Source of the DNA: Paracoccaceae bacterium
GTDB taxonomy: Bacteria; Pseudomonadota; Alphaproteobacteria; Rhodobacterales; Rhodobacteraceae
NCBI GenBank assembly: GCA_029881635.1
Contig: JAOUMG010000001.1
Location: forward strand, 1-21,498
DNA length: 21,498 nt
Direction: 5' to 3'
Below the pieces are notes generated by a model. The model saw only the letters and a list, made by a program, of their open reading frames with translations, was not told the origin of the DNA and searched no databases. Both the position numbers and the translations under genes were made by a program. This document shows, one piece after another, positions 1-7,729 of this stretch (positions are counted from its first letter, which is position 1; every line of letters starts with the position of its first letter).

Positions 1-1437
<1,437 letters not shown>

Positions 1438-1450
1438 TCAGCGGGTCGTC

Positions 1451-1738
1451 TCAGGCAATAATGCCGAGAATGTCGCTTTCCTTCATGATCAGCAGTTCTT
1501 TGCCGTCGAGCGTAACTTCGGTGCCCGACCATTTGCCAAAGAGAACACGATCGCCTTTTTTGACTGACGGAGCGATCAGTTCACCCGAGTCCTTGCGGGC
1601 GCCTTCACCAACGGAAATGATCTCGCCCTCGGCGGGCTTTTCCTTGGCGCTATCGGGTATGATCAATCCGCCTTTTGTCTTTTCGTCGCCTTCGATGCGG
1701 CGGACCAGTACACGGTCATGCAGCGGTTTAAATGCCAT
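1451..1738 (-). CDS. groS: GroES co-chaperonin
   Basis: This is the 95-residue co-chaperonin that forms the heptameric lid on GroEL. The start chosen is the ATG at 1738 ([14 protein letters not shown]), because it gives the family's usual length and N-terminus and is preceded by a GGGAG ribosome site about 10 bases upstream. The open frame extends 14 codons further upstream, but that part overlaps the CIRCE operator and does not look like protein. Conserved features are the LHDRVLVRR beta strand (6-14), the mobile loop around [13 protein letters not shown], the [11 protein letters not shown] strand, and a C-terminal DILGIIA. It is the first gene of the groES-groEL operon. Confidence 0.98.
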   Translation of the reverse strand: MAFKPLHDRVLVRRIEGDEKTKGGLIIPDSAKEKPAEGEIISVGEGARKDSGELIAPSVKKGDRVLFGKWSGTEVTLDGKELLIMKESDILGIIA

Positions 1739-1773
1739 CTGGTAACACTCCCTAGGTTCCAGGTTTGAATTTA

Positions 1774-1800
1774 TTAGCACTCACCCGAGGCGAGTGCTAA
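1774..1800 (-). promoter_or_regulatory. CIRCE operator (HrcA binding site)
   Basis: The sequence is TTAGCACTC, nine bases, then GAGTGCTAA: a perfect 9-9-9 inverted repeat identical to the CIRCE consensus bound by the HrcA repressor. It lies 36 bases upstream of the groES ATG and begins where transcription should start from the predicted promoter, so bound HrcA would block initiation or early elongation of groESL. Confidence 0.95.
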
Positions 1801-1807
1801 CGAGCGG

Positions 1808-1836
1808 TAGTTAGGCATCACAAAGCAGTGAGTCAA
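1808..1836 (-). promoter_or_regulatory. Predicted groESL promoter
   Basis: On the minus strand, TTGACT (1836-1831) is followed after 17 bases by TAACTA (1813-1808), which would place the start of transcription near 1800, at the edge of the CIRCE element. The -35 hexamer is strong (5 of 6 to consensus), while the -10 is poor. This may reflect the alphaproteobacterial housekeeping sigma or RpoH use; the sequence alone does not decide. Confidence 0.55.
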
Positions 1837-1940
1837 CACCCATGACGCAACAAAATGCCACCTCGATGGCATGGCATCGCCACAAGTGCCATATATAGGG
1901 AACGACACATCAGGCTTTGCCGCGAAAAAGGAAGATTTAG

Positions 1941-2933
1941 ATGCTGCGTATCGCTCTTTTTGGCTTGTTGCTTTCCCTGACCAGCCAATCCGTTAATGCG
2001 GAATGTGCGGGCCAAAACCTGTTGGACGCAATGACCGAAAGCGAAAAAACTGCTCTGAGGTCTGCTGTAGACGCACAGCCCTACGCAAAAGGTAATTTCT
2101 GGCGCGCTTCCCGCGGAACCTCGGTGATCTACATCGCTGGAACTTACCACCTCGACGATCCGCGCCACGATGACGCCGCCGAGCATCTGGCGCCATTGAT
2201 CGAGACTTCGGCAATCGTGCTGGTCGAAGCAGGCCCAAACGAAGAAAAACAGCTTCAGGACGAGATATCAAAAAACCCCGGCCTGATGTTTCTGACGACC
2301 GGCCCGACATTGCCGGAAATGCTGCCCGAACCGGAATGGCAGGCCCTGGTGACGGCGATGAAAGCGCGCGACATACCCGCGTTCGTCGCGGCAAAGATGC
2401 AGCCCTGGTTCGTCACCGCCATGCTCGCCATTCCACCTTGTGCCAAACAGATGATGGAATCAGGGGCAGACGGGCTGGACGCACGCGTGATCGCTCTCGC
2501 CAATAAGTCTGGAATACCGGTCCGGGCGCTTGAACCATATGACGCGGTTTTCGCCATTTTCGATGCGCTGAGCCTGGAACAGCAACTGGACATGATCCGC
2601 ACCACGTTATCGCTGGATCAAAGCGCCGAAGACCAGAACGCGACCATGGCGGATATCTATTTTGATCAGGATGCGCGCGCCATATGGGAGCTGGGCAGAC
2701 TGATGAGCTATGATCTGCCCGGCAAGTCGCGCGAAGCCATCGACGCCGACTATGCTGTCATCGAAGAGGCCCTGATGTATCGTCGCAACCGCGCGTGGAT
2801 CCCTGTGATGACTGCCGCCCTGAACGAAGGACCGGTTTTTGCAGCCTTCGGTGCGCTGCATCTATCTGGCGATGAGGGCGTTCTGGCGCTGCTCGAACGC
2901 GAAGGCTTCGCGCTCGAAAGGCTTCACTTCTAG
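1941..2933 (+). CDS. TraB/GumN family protein, probably periplasmic
   Basis: The 330-residue protein matches the TraB/GumN family, whose bacterial members have no firmly assigned reaction; eukaryotic TIKI relatives are metal-dependent proteases. Residues 1-20 form a Sec signal peptide (hydrophobic core FGLLLSLT, cleavage after VNA), so the mature protein should be exported. Family marks are GTYHLDDP (67-74) with the GxxH histidine, an acidic VEAG (95-98), GLD (178-180), RNRAW (282-286) and a C-terminal FGALHLSGDEGV (303-314). Two cysteines in the mature part (C22 and C167) could form a disulfide. A GGAAG ribosome site lies 7 bases before the ATG. It stands alone between the divergent groESL operon and ppaC. 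A TATATA sequence at 1892-1897 may serve as -10, without a good -35. The family call is secure; the activity is unknown. Confidence 0.85.
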   Translation: MLRIALFGLLLSLTSQSVNAECAGQNLLDAMTESEKTALRSAVDAQPYAKGNFWRASRGTSVIYIAGTYHLDDPRHDDAAEHLAPLIETSAIVLVEAGPNEEKQLQDEISKNPGLMFLTTGPTLPEMLPEPEWQALVTAMKARDIPAFVAAKMQPWFVTAMLAIPPCAKQMMESGADGLDARVIALANKSGIPVRALEPYDAVFAIFDALSLEQQLDMIRTTLSLDQSAEDQNATMADIYFDQDARAIWELGRLMSYDLPGKSREAIDADYAVIEEALMYRRNRAWIPVMTAALNEGPVFAAFGALHLSGDEGVLALLEREGFALERLHF

Positions 2934-3081
2934 CCGCGCGGAAATTGAACGGCGGGTGGCATCGCCGCGCATTTCACTCCTGTCGACCCTCAGCATTCCG
3001 TCGCACGCGCCCTGTGGGATAACGGCGGAAAGTCAACTTTCGTGCAGCAGGCACGCAGCGTTAATGTCGCAGCCTTCGTGC

Positions 3082-3110
3082 GTGACTTCCCTCGCGCATC
3101 TTTCTATAAC
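3082..3110 (+). promoter_or_regulatory. Predicted promoter of the pyrophosphatase gene
   Basis: GTGACT (3082-3087) and TATAAC (3105-3110) are separated by exactly 17 bases and match sigma-70 consensus at 4 of 6 and 5 of 6 positions. Transcription would begin near 3117, giving a leader of about 38 bases. It lies in the 221-base gap after the TraB/GumN gene, in which I see no other feature. Confidence 0.55.
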
Positions 3111-3154
3111 CCCGGCGATTTCATTCCTTATCCGAAGCGAAAGACGCAATAATC

Positions 3155-4072
3155 ATGATCAAGGTTTTCGGCCATAAATCTCCCGACACGGATTCCACCG
3201 GCTCGCCCATCATCTGGGCCTGGTATCTGACCGAAGTCAAAGGCACACCCGCAGAAGCCAAACTGCTGGGCGAACCCAATACCGAGGCGGCCTTTGTGCT
3301 GAAGCACTGGGCGTTGCCCAAGCCTGCAATCATTTCCGATGTGGCCGCAGGTGACACCTGCGTCATCGTCGACACGAACAACCCTGCCGAGCTACCCGCC
3401 TCGATCAATGACGCCAATGTGGTGCAGATCATTGACCATCACATGCTGGCAGGCGGCCTGATGACCAAGGGCCCGATCGACATCACGATCCGCCCGCTGG
3501 CCTGTACGGCTACGATCATGCACGATCTGATGGGTACCGATGCCGCCAAAATGCCAAAAGCAATCAAAGGTGCGATGCTGTCGTGCATTTTGTCGGACAC
3601 GCTGGAATTTCGTTCACCCACCACAACCGACCATGATCGCGCCGTAGCCGAGAAGTTGGCCCGCGAATTGGGCGTTTCAGTACCAGAATTCGCAGCCGAG
3701 CTTTTTGCTGCAAAGTCGGACGTATCGGCCTTTTCTGATGCGGAACTGCTGCGCATGGATTCCAAGGAATACAAGGTCGATGGGAAACAGCTGCGCATTT
3801 CAGTACTTGAAACGACGGCGCCCAAGGTCGTTCTGGACCGAAAAGCCAGCCTGATGGCCTCGATGGAAGGCGTCGCAAAAGAGGATGGTGCTGATCAGGT
3901 TCTTCTGTTTGTGGTTGATATCATCCGCGAAGAAGCAACGTTGCTGGTACCCAACGATCTTGTAAAACGGATTGCCGAAGCCAGCTTTGGCGTCAAGGTC
4001 GCGGGTGACACGGTTGTGCTGCCCGGCATCATGAGCCGCAAGAAACAGATCATCCCGTCGCTGAAACTCTGA
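3155..4072 (+). CDS. ppaC: Manganese-dependent inorganic pyrophosphatase (family II)
   Basis: The 305-residue enzyme hydrolyses PPi to two phosphates, pulling biosynthetic reactions forward in the cytosol. It is a DHH-superfamily family II enzyme, unrelated to the common family I Ppa. The metal ligands are in place: GHKSPDTDS (6-14; H7, D11, D13), VDTNN (D73), IIDHH (D94, H95, H96) and SDT (D148). The C-terminal DHHA2 domain carries the substrate-binding SRKKQ (294-298). Length is normal and there is no CBS or DRTGG regulatory insert, so it should be the constitutive short form needing Mn or Co. The ribosome site before the ATG is weak (purine-rich GAAAGACG). A promoter sits about 45 bases upstream and an intrinsic terminator directly downstream, so it is probably a single-gene transcript. 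Confidence 0.96.
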   Translation: MIKVFGHKSPDTDSTGSPIIWAWYLTEVKGTPAEAKLLGEPNTEAAFVLKHWALPKPAIISDVAAGDTCVIVDTNNPAELPASINDANVVQIIDHHMLAGGLMTKGPIDITIRPLACTATIMHDLMGTDAAKMPKAIKGAMLSCILSDTLEFRSPTTTDHDRAVAEKLARELGVSVPEFAAELFAAKSDVSAFSDAELLRMDSKEYKVDGKQLRISVLETTAPKVVLDRKASLMASMEGVAKEDGADQVLLFVVDIIREEATLLVPNDLVKRIAEASFGVKVAGDTVVLPGIMSRKKQIIPSLKL

Positions 4073-4095
4073 TTGCAGCGTTCAGGGATTGGATT

Positions 4096-4127
4096 GGGCG
4101 CCTTTTAGGGGCGCCCTTTCGTTTTCT
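4096..4127 (+). terminator. Intrinsic terminator after ppaC
   Basis: GGGCGCC (4096-4102) pairs with GGCGCCC (4110-4116) around a 7-base loop, and the stem is followed by the T-rich tract TTTCGTTTTC. It begins 24 bases after the ppaC stop codon. Confidence 0.85.
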
Positions 4128-4128
4128 T

Positions 4129-4200
4129 ATGCACAATCGTATGCAGGTCATGTGCATTTGTCTGCATGGTTCTAGCAGACGGCATTTGCAGGCTGTCTGT
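4129..4200 (+). other. Inverted-repeat-rich leader of the HAD gene
   Basis: Between the ppaC terminator and the HAD start codon lie several inverted repeats. ATGCACA (4129-4135) pairs with TGTGCAT (4151-4157). GTCTGC (4160-4165) pairs with GCAGAC (4175-4180), and that same GCAGAC can instead pair with GTCTGT (4195-4200, one G-U pair). The last two stems exclude each other. It matches no riboswitch that I can name. The region must also contain the promoter of the next gene, which I could not place with confidence. Confidence 0.4.
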
Positions 4201-4229
4201 AGCAATGCCTTAACCCGGAATGACTGACC

Positions 4230-5114
4230 ATGACCCAGCTGATCCAATCGTTTAACGAAATTTCGAGCCGTTATGACATTGTACTGTGCGACCTCTGGGG
4301 GTGCCTGCACAACGGCAAGGCGCCTTTCCCGGCCGCCGTGTCCGCCTTGCAGCGGTTTCGCAACTCCGGCGGTTTTGTCGTACTTTTGACTAATGCACCG
4401 CGCCCGAGTTCTTTCGTTATCGAACAGCTGGCCCGGTTGGGCGTACCGACGGATACCTATGACATAGTTGTCAGTTCAGGCGACGCCGCTCAGATCGCCC
4501 TGTTTTCCGGTGCCGTCGGGCGGCGCATCTATCACCTTGGCCCGGAAAAGGACGCCGGTTTCTTTGAGCAGATCCCGGCAGAATTTGCGCAAGCCAAACC
4601 TATCTTCCGGGTTCCTCTGGCAGAAGCAGAAGGGATTGTTTGCACCGGGCCTTTTGACGATCAGGTTGAAACTCCGGAAGATTATCGGGCAACATTTCTT
4701 TCAGCCAAAGCGCGGGGGTTAAAACTGCTTTGCGCGAACCCCGATATTTCTGTCGATCTCGGCGACAAGCGGATTTACTGCGGTGGCGCATTGGCCGCCT
4801 TGTATGAGGAAATGGGTGGCGAAAGCCTGTATTTTGGCAAACCCCATCCACCAATCTACGATCTTGCCCGCAGCCGGATTGCGGCCCTGACAGGCAAGGA
4901 TCGAGGCCCCGACAAAATACTGGCCATAGGCGATGGCATCAAAACGGATATCCTTGGCGGTATTGGCGAAGGGATTGATACGCTGTTTGTGACCGGGGGG
5001 CTGGAAGCCGCCAACTTCGGCCCCGATCCCGAGGCGCCCGTGGCGGCATTGCTGGAAGACTGGTTGCGGAAAACGGCACTATCGCCAACATACAGTATCG
5101 GAAAATTTCGGTGA
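4230..5114 (+). CDS. HAD superfamily, class IIA hydrolase-like protein (TIGR01459 type)
   Basis: The 294-residue protein has the class IIA HAD layout: motif I CDLWGCLHNG (20-29) with the nucleophile D21, motif II LLTN (52-55), a class IIA cap (about 80-190), motif III lysine in FGKPHPP (K204), and motif IV GDGIKTDILGG (234-244; D235, D240). Relatives include NagD and pyridoxal or glycerol phosphatases, but this subfamily has no established substrate. The usual second aspartate of motif I (DxD) is W23 here, as in the TIGR01459 subfamily, so the normal general acid/base is absent. A CGGAA ribosome-like sequence precedes the ATG by about 10 bases. It is transcribed separately, after the ppaC terminator and a structured leader. 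Family assignment is secure; a phosphatase role is only inferred. Confidence 0.88.
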   Translation: MTQLIQSFNEISSRYDIVLCDLWGCLHNGKAPFPAAVSALQRFRNSGGFVVLLTNAPRPSSFVIEQLARLGVPTDTYDIVVSSGDAAQIALFSGAVGRRIYHLGPEKDAGFFEQIPAEFAQAKPIFRVPLAEAEGIVCTGPFDDQVETPEDYRATFLSAKARGLKLLCANPDISVDLGDKRIYCGGALAALYEEMGGESLYFGKPHPPIYDLARSRIAALTGKDRGPDKILAIGDGIKTDILGGIGEGIDTLFVTGGLEAANFGPDPEAPVAALLEDWLRKTALSPTYSIGKFR

Positions 5115-5182
5115 TCAACTGATCTGGCCGCAACAATCTTTCGAAATAATCCTCGAAATTGGCTAATAATTACCCGACTGCA

Positions 5183-5211
5183 TTGCGTAGGGATGCTGCA
5201 TTCGCTATGCT
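5183..5211 (+). promoter_or_regulatory. Possible promoter of the maoC-ribF gene run
   Basis: TTGCGT (5183-5188) and TATGCT (5206-5211) are separated by 17 bases. Both are only moderate matches. The octamer ATGCTGCA occurs twice here (5193-5200 and 5207-5214), one copy overlapping the -10. The 124-base gap after the HAD gene holds no terminator that I can recognise. Confidence 0.35.
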
Positions 5212-5241
5212 GCAGCGCAACGAACACAACCGGGATTCGTG

Positions 5242-5688
5242 ATGATGCTCGACAACCAGCCCCGCGGAACAATCTGCATCGAGGATCTCGAAATCGGGAT
5301 GACGCGTTATTTGCAAAAGGAAATCACCGATCGCGATATCGAGCTGTTTGCCGAGGTTTCGACAGACCGCAATCCAGTCCACTTGGATGAGGATTACGCC
5401 CGCGAAACCATCTTTGAAGGGCGAATTGCCCACGGCATGCTCACCGCAGGTCTGATTTCGGCCGTGATCGGCGAACAACTTCCCGGGCACGGCACAGTTT
5501 ATCTTGGCCAAAGCCTCAAGTTCATGGCGCCTGTTCGCCCCGGCGACATTGTCTATGCCGAAGTCAAAGTCCTGTCGATTGACCATGCGCGTCGGCGGGT
5601 GACCCTTGAAACCCACTGCGCTGTGGGCGATACGGTTGTGCTGAAGGGCGAAGCGCTGGTACTGGCGCCCAGCCGAAAGTTCGACTGA
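5242..5688 (+). CDS. MaoC-like hot-dog dehydratase ((R)-specific enoyl-CoA hydratase type)
   Basis: This small single hot-dog domain protein (148 residues) is of the MaoC/PhaJ type. Such enzymes hydrate trans-2-enoyl-CoA to (R)-3-hydroxyacyl-CoA, linking fatty acid oxidation to other acyl-CoA uses. The hydratase-2 signature is clear: STDRNPVHLDEDYA (40-53) supplies the catalytic Asp42 and His47, followed by GRIAHGML (60-67) and a KFMAPVRPGD strand. GTG 5239, ATG 5242 and ATG 5245 are all possible starts. ATG 5242 was chosen because the GGGA ribosome site (5232-5235) then lies 6 bases away. It is the first gene of a plus-strand run, 31 bases before ribF. The actual acyl substrate cannot be told from the sequence. 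Confidence 0.85.
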   Translation: MMLDNQPRGTICIEDLEIGMTRYLQKEITDRDIELFAEVSTDRNPVHLDEDYARETIFEGRIAHGMLTAGLISAVIGEQLPGHGTVYLGQSLKFMAPVRPGDIVYAEVKVLSIDHARRRVTLETHCAVGDTVVLKGEALVLAPSRKFD

Positions 5689-5691
5689 ACC

Positions 5692-5707
5692 GGCGGGCGC
5701 TCCCGCC
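5692..5707 (+). other. Hairpin between maoC and ribF
   Basis: GGCGGG, four bases, CCCGCC form a perfect 6-bp GC stem in the 31-base gap. There is no T tract, so it is unlikely to end transcription. It may be an mRNA stability or processing element upstream of the GGGGG ribosome site of ribF. Confidence 0.35.
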
Positions 5708-5719
5708 ACGCGGGGGCAA

Positions 5720-6646
5720 ATGCGCAAGCATTCTCACTGGAACAATCTGACCTCAGCCGACAAAGGGGCGTCGATTGCCATGGGCAATTTCGACGGGGTC
5801 CACCGTGGCCACCAGGCCGTTATCGACCTTGCCCGCCAGCAGAATGCCCCTTTGGGCATTGTCACCTTTGAACCGCATCCACGCCAGTTTTTCGCACCCA
5901 CCGCACCAACCTTCCGGCTGATGAATGCCGAGGCGCGCACGCACCGGCTGGAAAAGCTCGGCGTGAAGCAGCTTTACGAACTTCCCTTCGATGCCACTCT
6001 GGCCGGTATGGAAGCTGATGAATTCGTGGCAGATGTTCTTGTCCGCGGACTGGGGGTGACCCATGTAACAGTGGGCGCGGATTTCTGTTTTGGAAAGGGC
6101 CGCAAGGGTTCTGCCGCAACACTACGTCAATTGGCCGCTGAACATGGATTCGGCGTGACAATCGCCGAACTGGTCAGCTTTGACGGGACCGAAATCTCAT
6201 CTACCGCCATTCGCCGCGCGCTGTCCGAAGGCCGCCCCCGCGACGCGGCTGAAATGCTTGGCCATTGGCACCGGATCGAAGGCGCCGTCCTGCATGGAGA
6301 CAAGCGCGGCAAAGATCTGGGCTTTCCGACCGCAAACATGGCCGTCGAGGGGCTGCATCTGCCTCAGCTAGGTGTCTACGCCGTCAAGGTGGATGTTCTG
6401 ACTGGCCCGCATCAAGGCACGTATAACGGAGCCGCTAGCCTTGGCGTTCGACCAATGTTTGGTGAAAACAAACCCAATCTTGAAAGCTATCTTTTTGATT
6501 TCGATGGCAATCTCTATGGTGAGCATTTGTCGGTCGCATTGATCGACTATCTGCGCCCGGAAATGAAGTTCGACGGGCTATCCGGTCTGATCGACCAGAT
6601 GCATGCGGATTGCAACCGCGCACGCGCCATCTTAGACGCGCTTTGA
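5720..6646 (+). CDS. ribF: Bifunctional riboflavin kinase / FAD synthetase
   Basis: RibF phosphorylates riboflavin to FMN and adenylates FMN to FAD in the cytosol. At 308 residues it has the normal two-domain length. The N-terminal FMN adenylyltransferase domain has the nucleotidyl-transferase HxGH-like motif in GNFDGVHRGHQ (22-32), TFEPHPR (49-55) and ISSTAIRRAL (159-168). The C-terminal riboflavin kinase domain has GDKRGKDLGFPTAN (193-206), GVYAV (218-222), the SLGVRPMF strand, and the catalytic glutamate in LESYLFDFDG (E255). A GGGGG ribosome site lies 4 bases before the ATG. It follows maoC by 31 bases and is separated from the next gene by a single base, so it is probably part of an operon. 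I see no FMN riboswitch in front of it. Confidence 0.97.
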   Translation: MRKHSHWNNLTSADKGASIAMGNFDGVHRGHQAVIDLARQQNAPLGIVTFEPHPRQFFAPTAPTFRLMNAEARTHRLEKLGVKQLYELPFDATLAGMEADEFVADVLVRGLGVTHVTVGADFCFGKGRKGSAATLRQLAAEHGFGVTIAELVSFDGTEISSTAIRRALSEGRPRDAAEMLGHWHRIEGAVLHGDKRGKDLGFPTANMAVEGLHLPQLGVYAVKVDVLTGPHQGTYNGAASLGVRPMFGENKPNLESYLFDFDGNLYGEHLSVALIDYLRPEMKFDGLSGLIDQMHADCNRARAILDAL

Positions 6647-6647
6647 C

Positions 6648-7208
6648 ATGACCGGTGACAACCCCCGCTTCGATGATCAACCGGTACTAAACGGCCCGAC
6701 ATTGACACTGCGTCCGCTTACAGCTTCGGATCATGACGGTCTTTTTGCCGCTGCTGCAAACCCGGAAATATGGGCGGGTCACCCGATCAAGGAAAGATAC
6801 AAACCTGAGGTCTTCCACCCCTATTTCACTTTCCTGCTGGAAGCCGGGGGAACCTTGGCCATCACGACCAGCATCGACCGAAAGATCATTGGTTGTTCGC
6901 GTTATTACAGTGTTGCGGAACGTCCGGGCAGTATCGGCATCGGGTTCACGTTTCTCAACAATGCCTATTGGGGTGGGGCTACGAATTTCGAGGTCAAGTG
7001 CCTTATGCTGACCCACGCCTTTGCGACCTTCCCCGAGGTCTGGTTTGACATCGGTCCAGACAACATCCGGTCACAAAGAGCAACGGCAAAACTCGGGGCT
7101 GAATTCGTCGAATGCGCACAGCTTGATCTGGCAGGAACAATGGCGGATTGGAAATGCTTTCGCCTGACGCGGAGTGCATGGCAAAAAACTGTCGCAGCAC
7201 AGGTGTGA
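6648..7208 (+). CDS. GNAT family N-acetyltransferase (RimJ/RimL type)
   Basis: The 186-residue protein fits the GNAT_3 (RimJ/RimL-like) acetyltransferases, which move an acetyl group from acetyl-CoA to an amine, often a protein N-terminus or small molecule. Visible marks are the opening strand LTLRPLTASDHDGLF (19-33), the core ending in GIGFTFLNNAYWGG (97-110), where the acetyl-CoA site is expected, and the C-terminal NIRSQRATAKLGAEF (139-153), the typical 'N-x-R-S-x-x-x-x-x-K-L-G' helix. The start codon is one base after the ribF stop, indicating translational coupling. The substrate is unknown; a role linked to flavin synthesis would be speculation. Confidence 0.83.
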   Translation: MTGDNPRFDDQPVLNGPTLTLRPLTASDHDGLFAAAANPEIWAGHPIKERYKPEVFHPYFTFLLEAGGTLAITTSIDRKIIGCSRYYSVAERPGSIGIGFTFLNNAYWGGATNFEVKCLMLTHAFATFPEVWFDIGPDNIRSQRATAKLGAEFVECAQLDLAGTMADWKCFRLTRSAWQKTVAAQV

Positions 7209-7264
7209 ATGCCTGCACCATGCCCCCTTCCCTTTCCCATCCCACTCAGACAATCTCCGACGAC

Positions 7265-7729
7265 ATGAAAGACCCCATTCCCCGCGATGGCCTCAAGCCG
7301 GAATTCTGGAAACGCCCGTTGGCCTCGATGACACCGAGGGAATGGGAGGCGCTTTGCGATGGTTGCGGCAAATGCTGTCTGAACAAGCTTGAAGATGCAG
7401 ATACAGGCGAAATTTTCTTTACCCGTATCGGCTGCCGGTTGCTGGATGACCAGACCTGTCGCTGCGGGCAATATGAAACGCGCAAAAGCTTTGTACCTGA
7501 ATGTGTGGTCCTGACACCTAAGACCATATCGAAAGTGGCACATTGGCTGCCTTCAACCTGTGCCTACCGCCTGCTGCATGAAGGCAAGCCATTGTTCGAT
7601 TGGCACCCGCTGGTATCTGGTGATGCTGCCAGCGTTGAGGCGTCAGGCATGTCGGTGCGCGGATGGAGCATTCCTGAATTCGAAGTGCCCGAAGACGATT
7701 GGGAAGACTACATTATCGAGGATTTGTGA
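7265..7729 (+). CDS. YcgN-family cysteine-cluster protein
   Basis: The 154-residue product closely follows the layout of E. coli YcgN, a conserved protein with a CxxCxxCC cluster of unknown function thought to bind metal or an Fe-S cluster. The cysteines are C31, C34, C37 and C38 (CDGCGKCC), then C57, C65, C67, C80 and C99 (STCAYRLL). The tail has WHPLVSGD and a strongly acidic end. ATG 7265 was chosen because it gives the YcgN length. ATG 7220 and longer frames exist, but the extra N-terminus overlaps the GNAT gene or lacks conservation-like character; no start has a good ribosome site. Its stop codon overlaps the next start by one base (TGATG), so it is coupled to the aldolase gene. Confidence 0.85.
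   Translation: MKDPIPRDGLKPEFWKRPLASMTPREWEALCDGCGKCCLNKLEDADTGEIFFTRIGCRLLDDQTCRCGQYETRKSFVPECVVLTPKTISKVAHWLPSTCAYRLLHEGKPLFDWHPLVSGDAASVEASGMSVRGWSIPEFEVPEDDWEDYIIEDL

Noticed and set aside
2934..3081. Possible small gene between the TraB/GumN gene and ppaC
   Set aside because: The only open frame here starts inside the TraB/GumN gene in another frame and shows no protein character; the gap is better explained as the ppaC promoter region.
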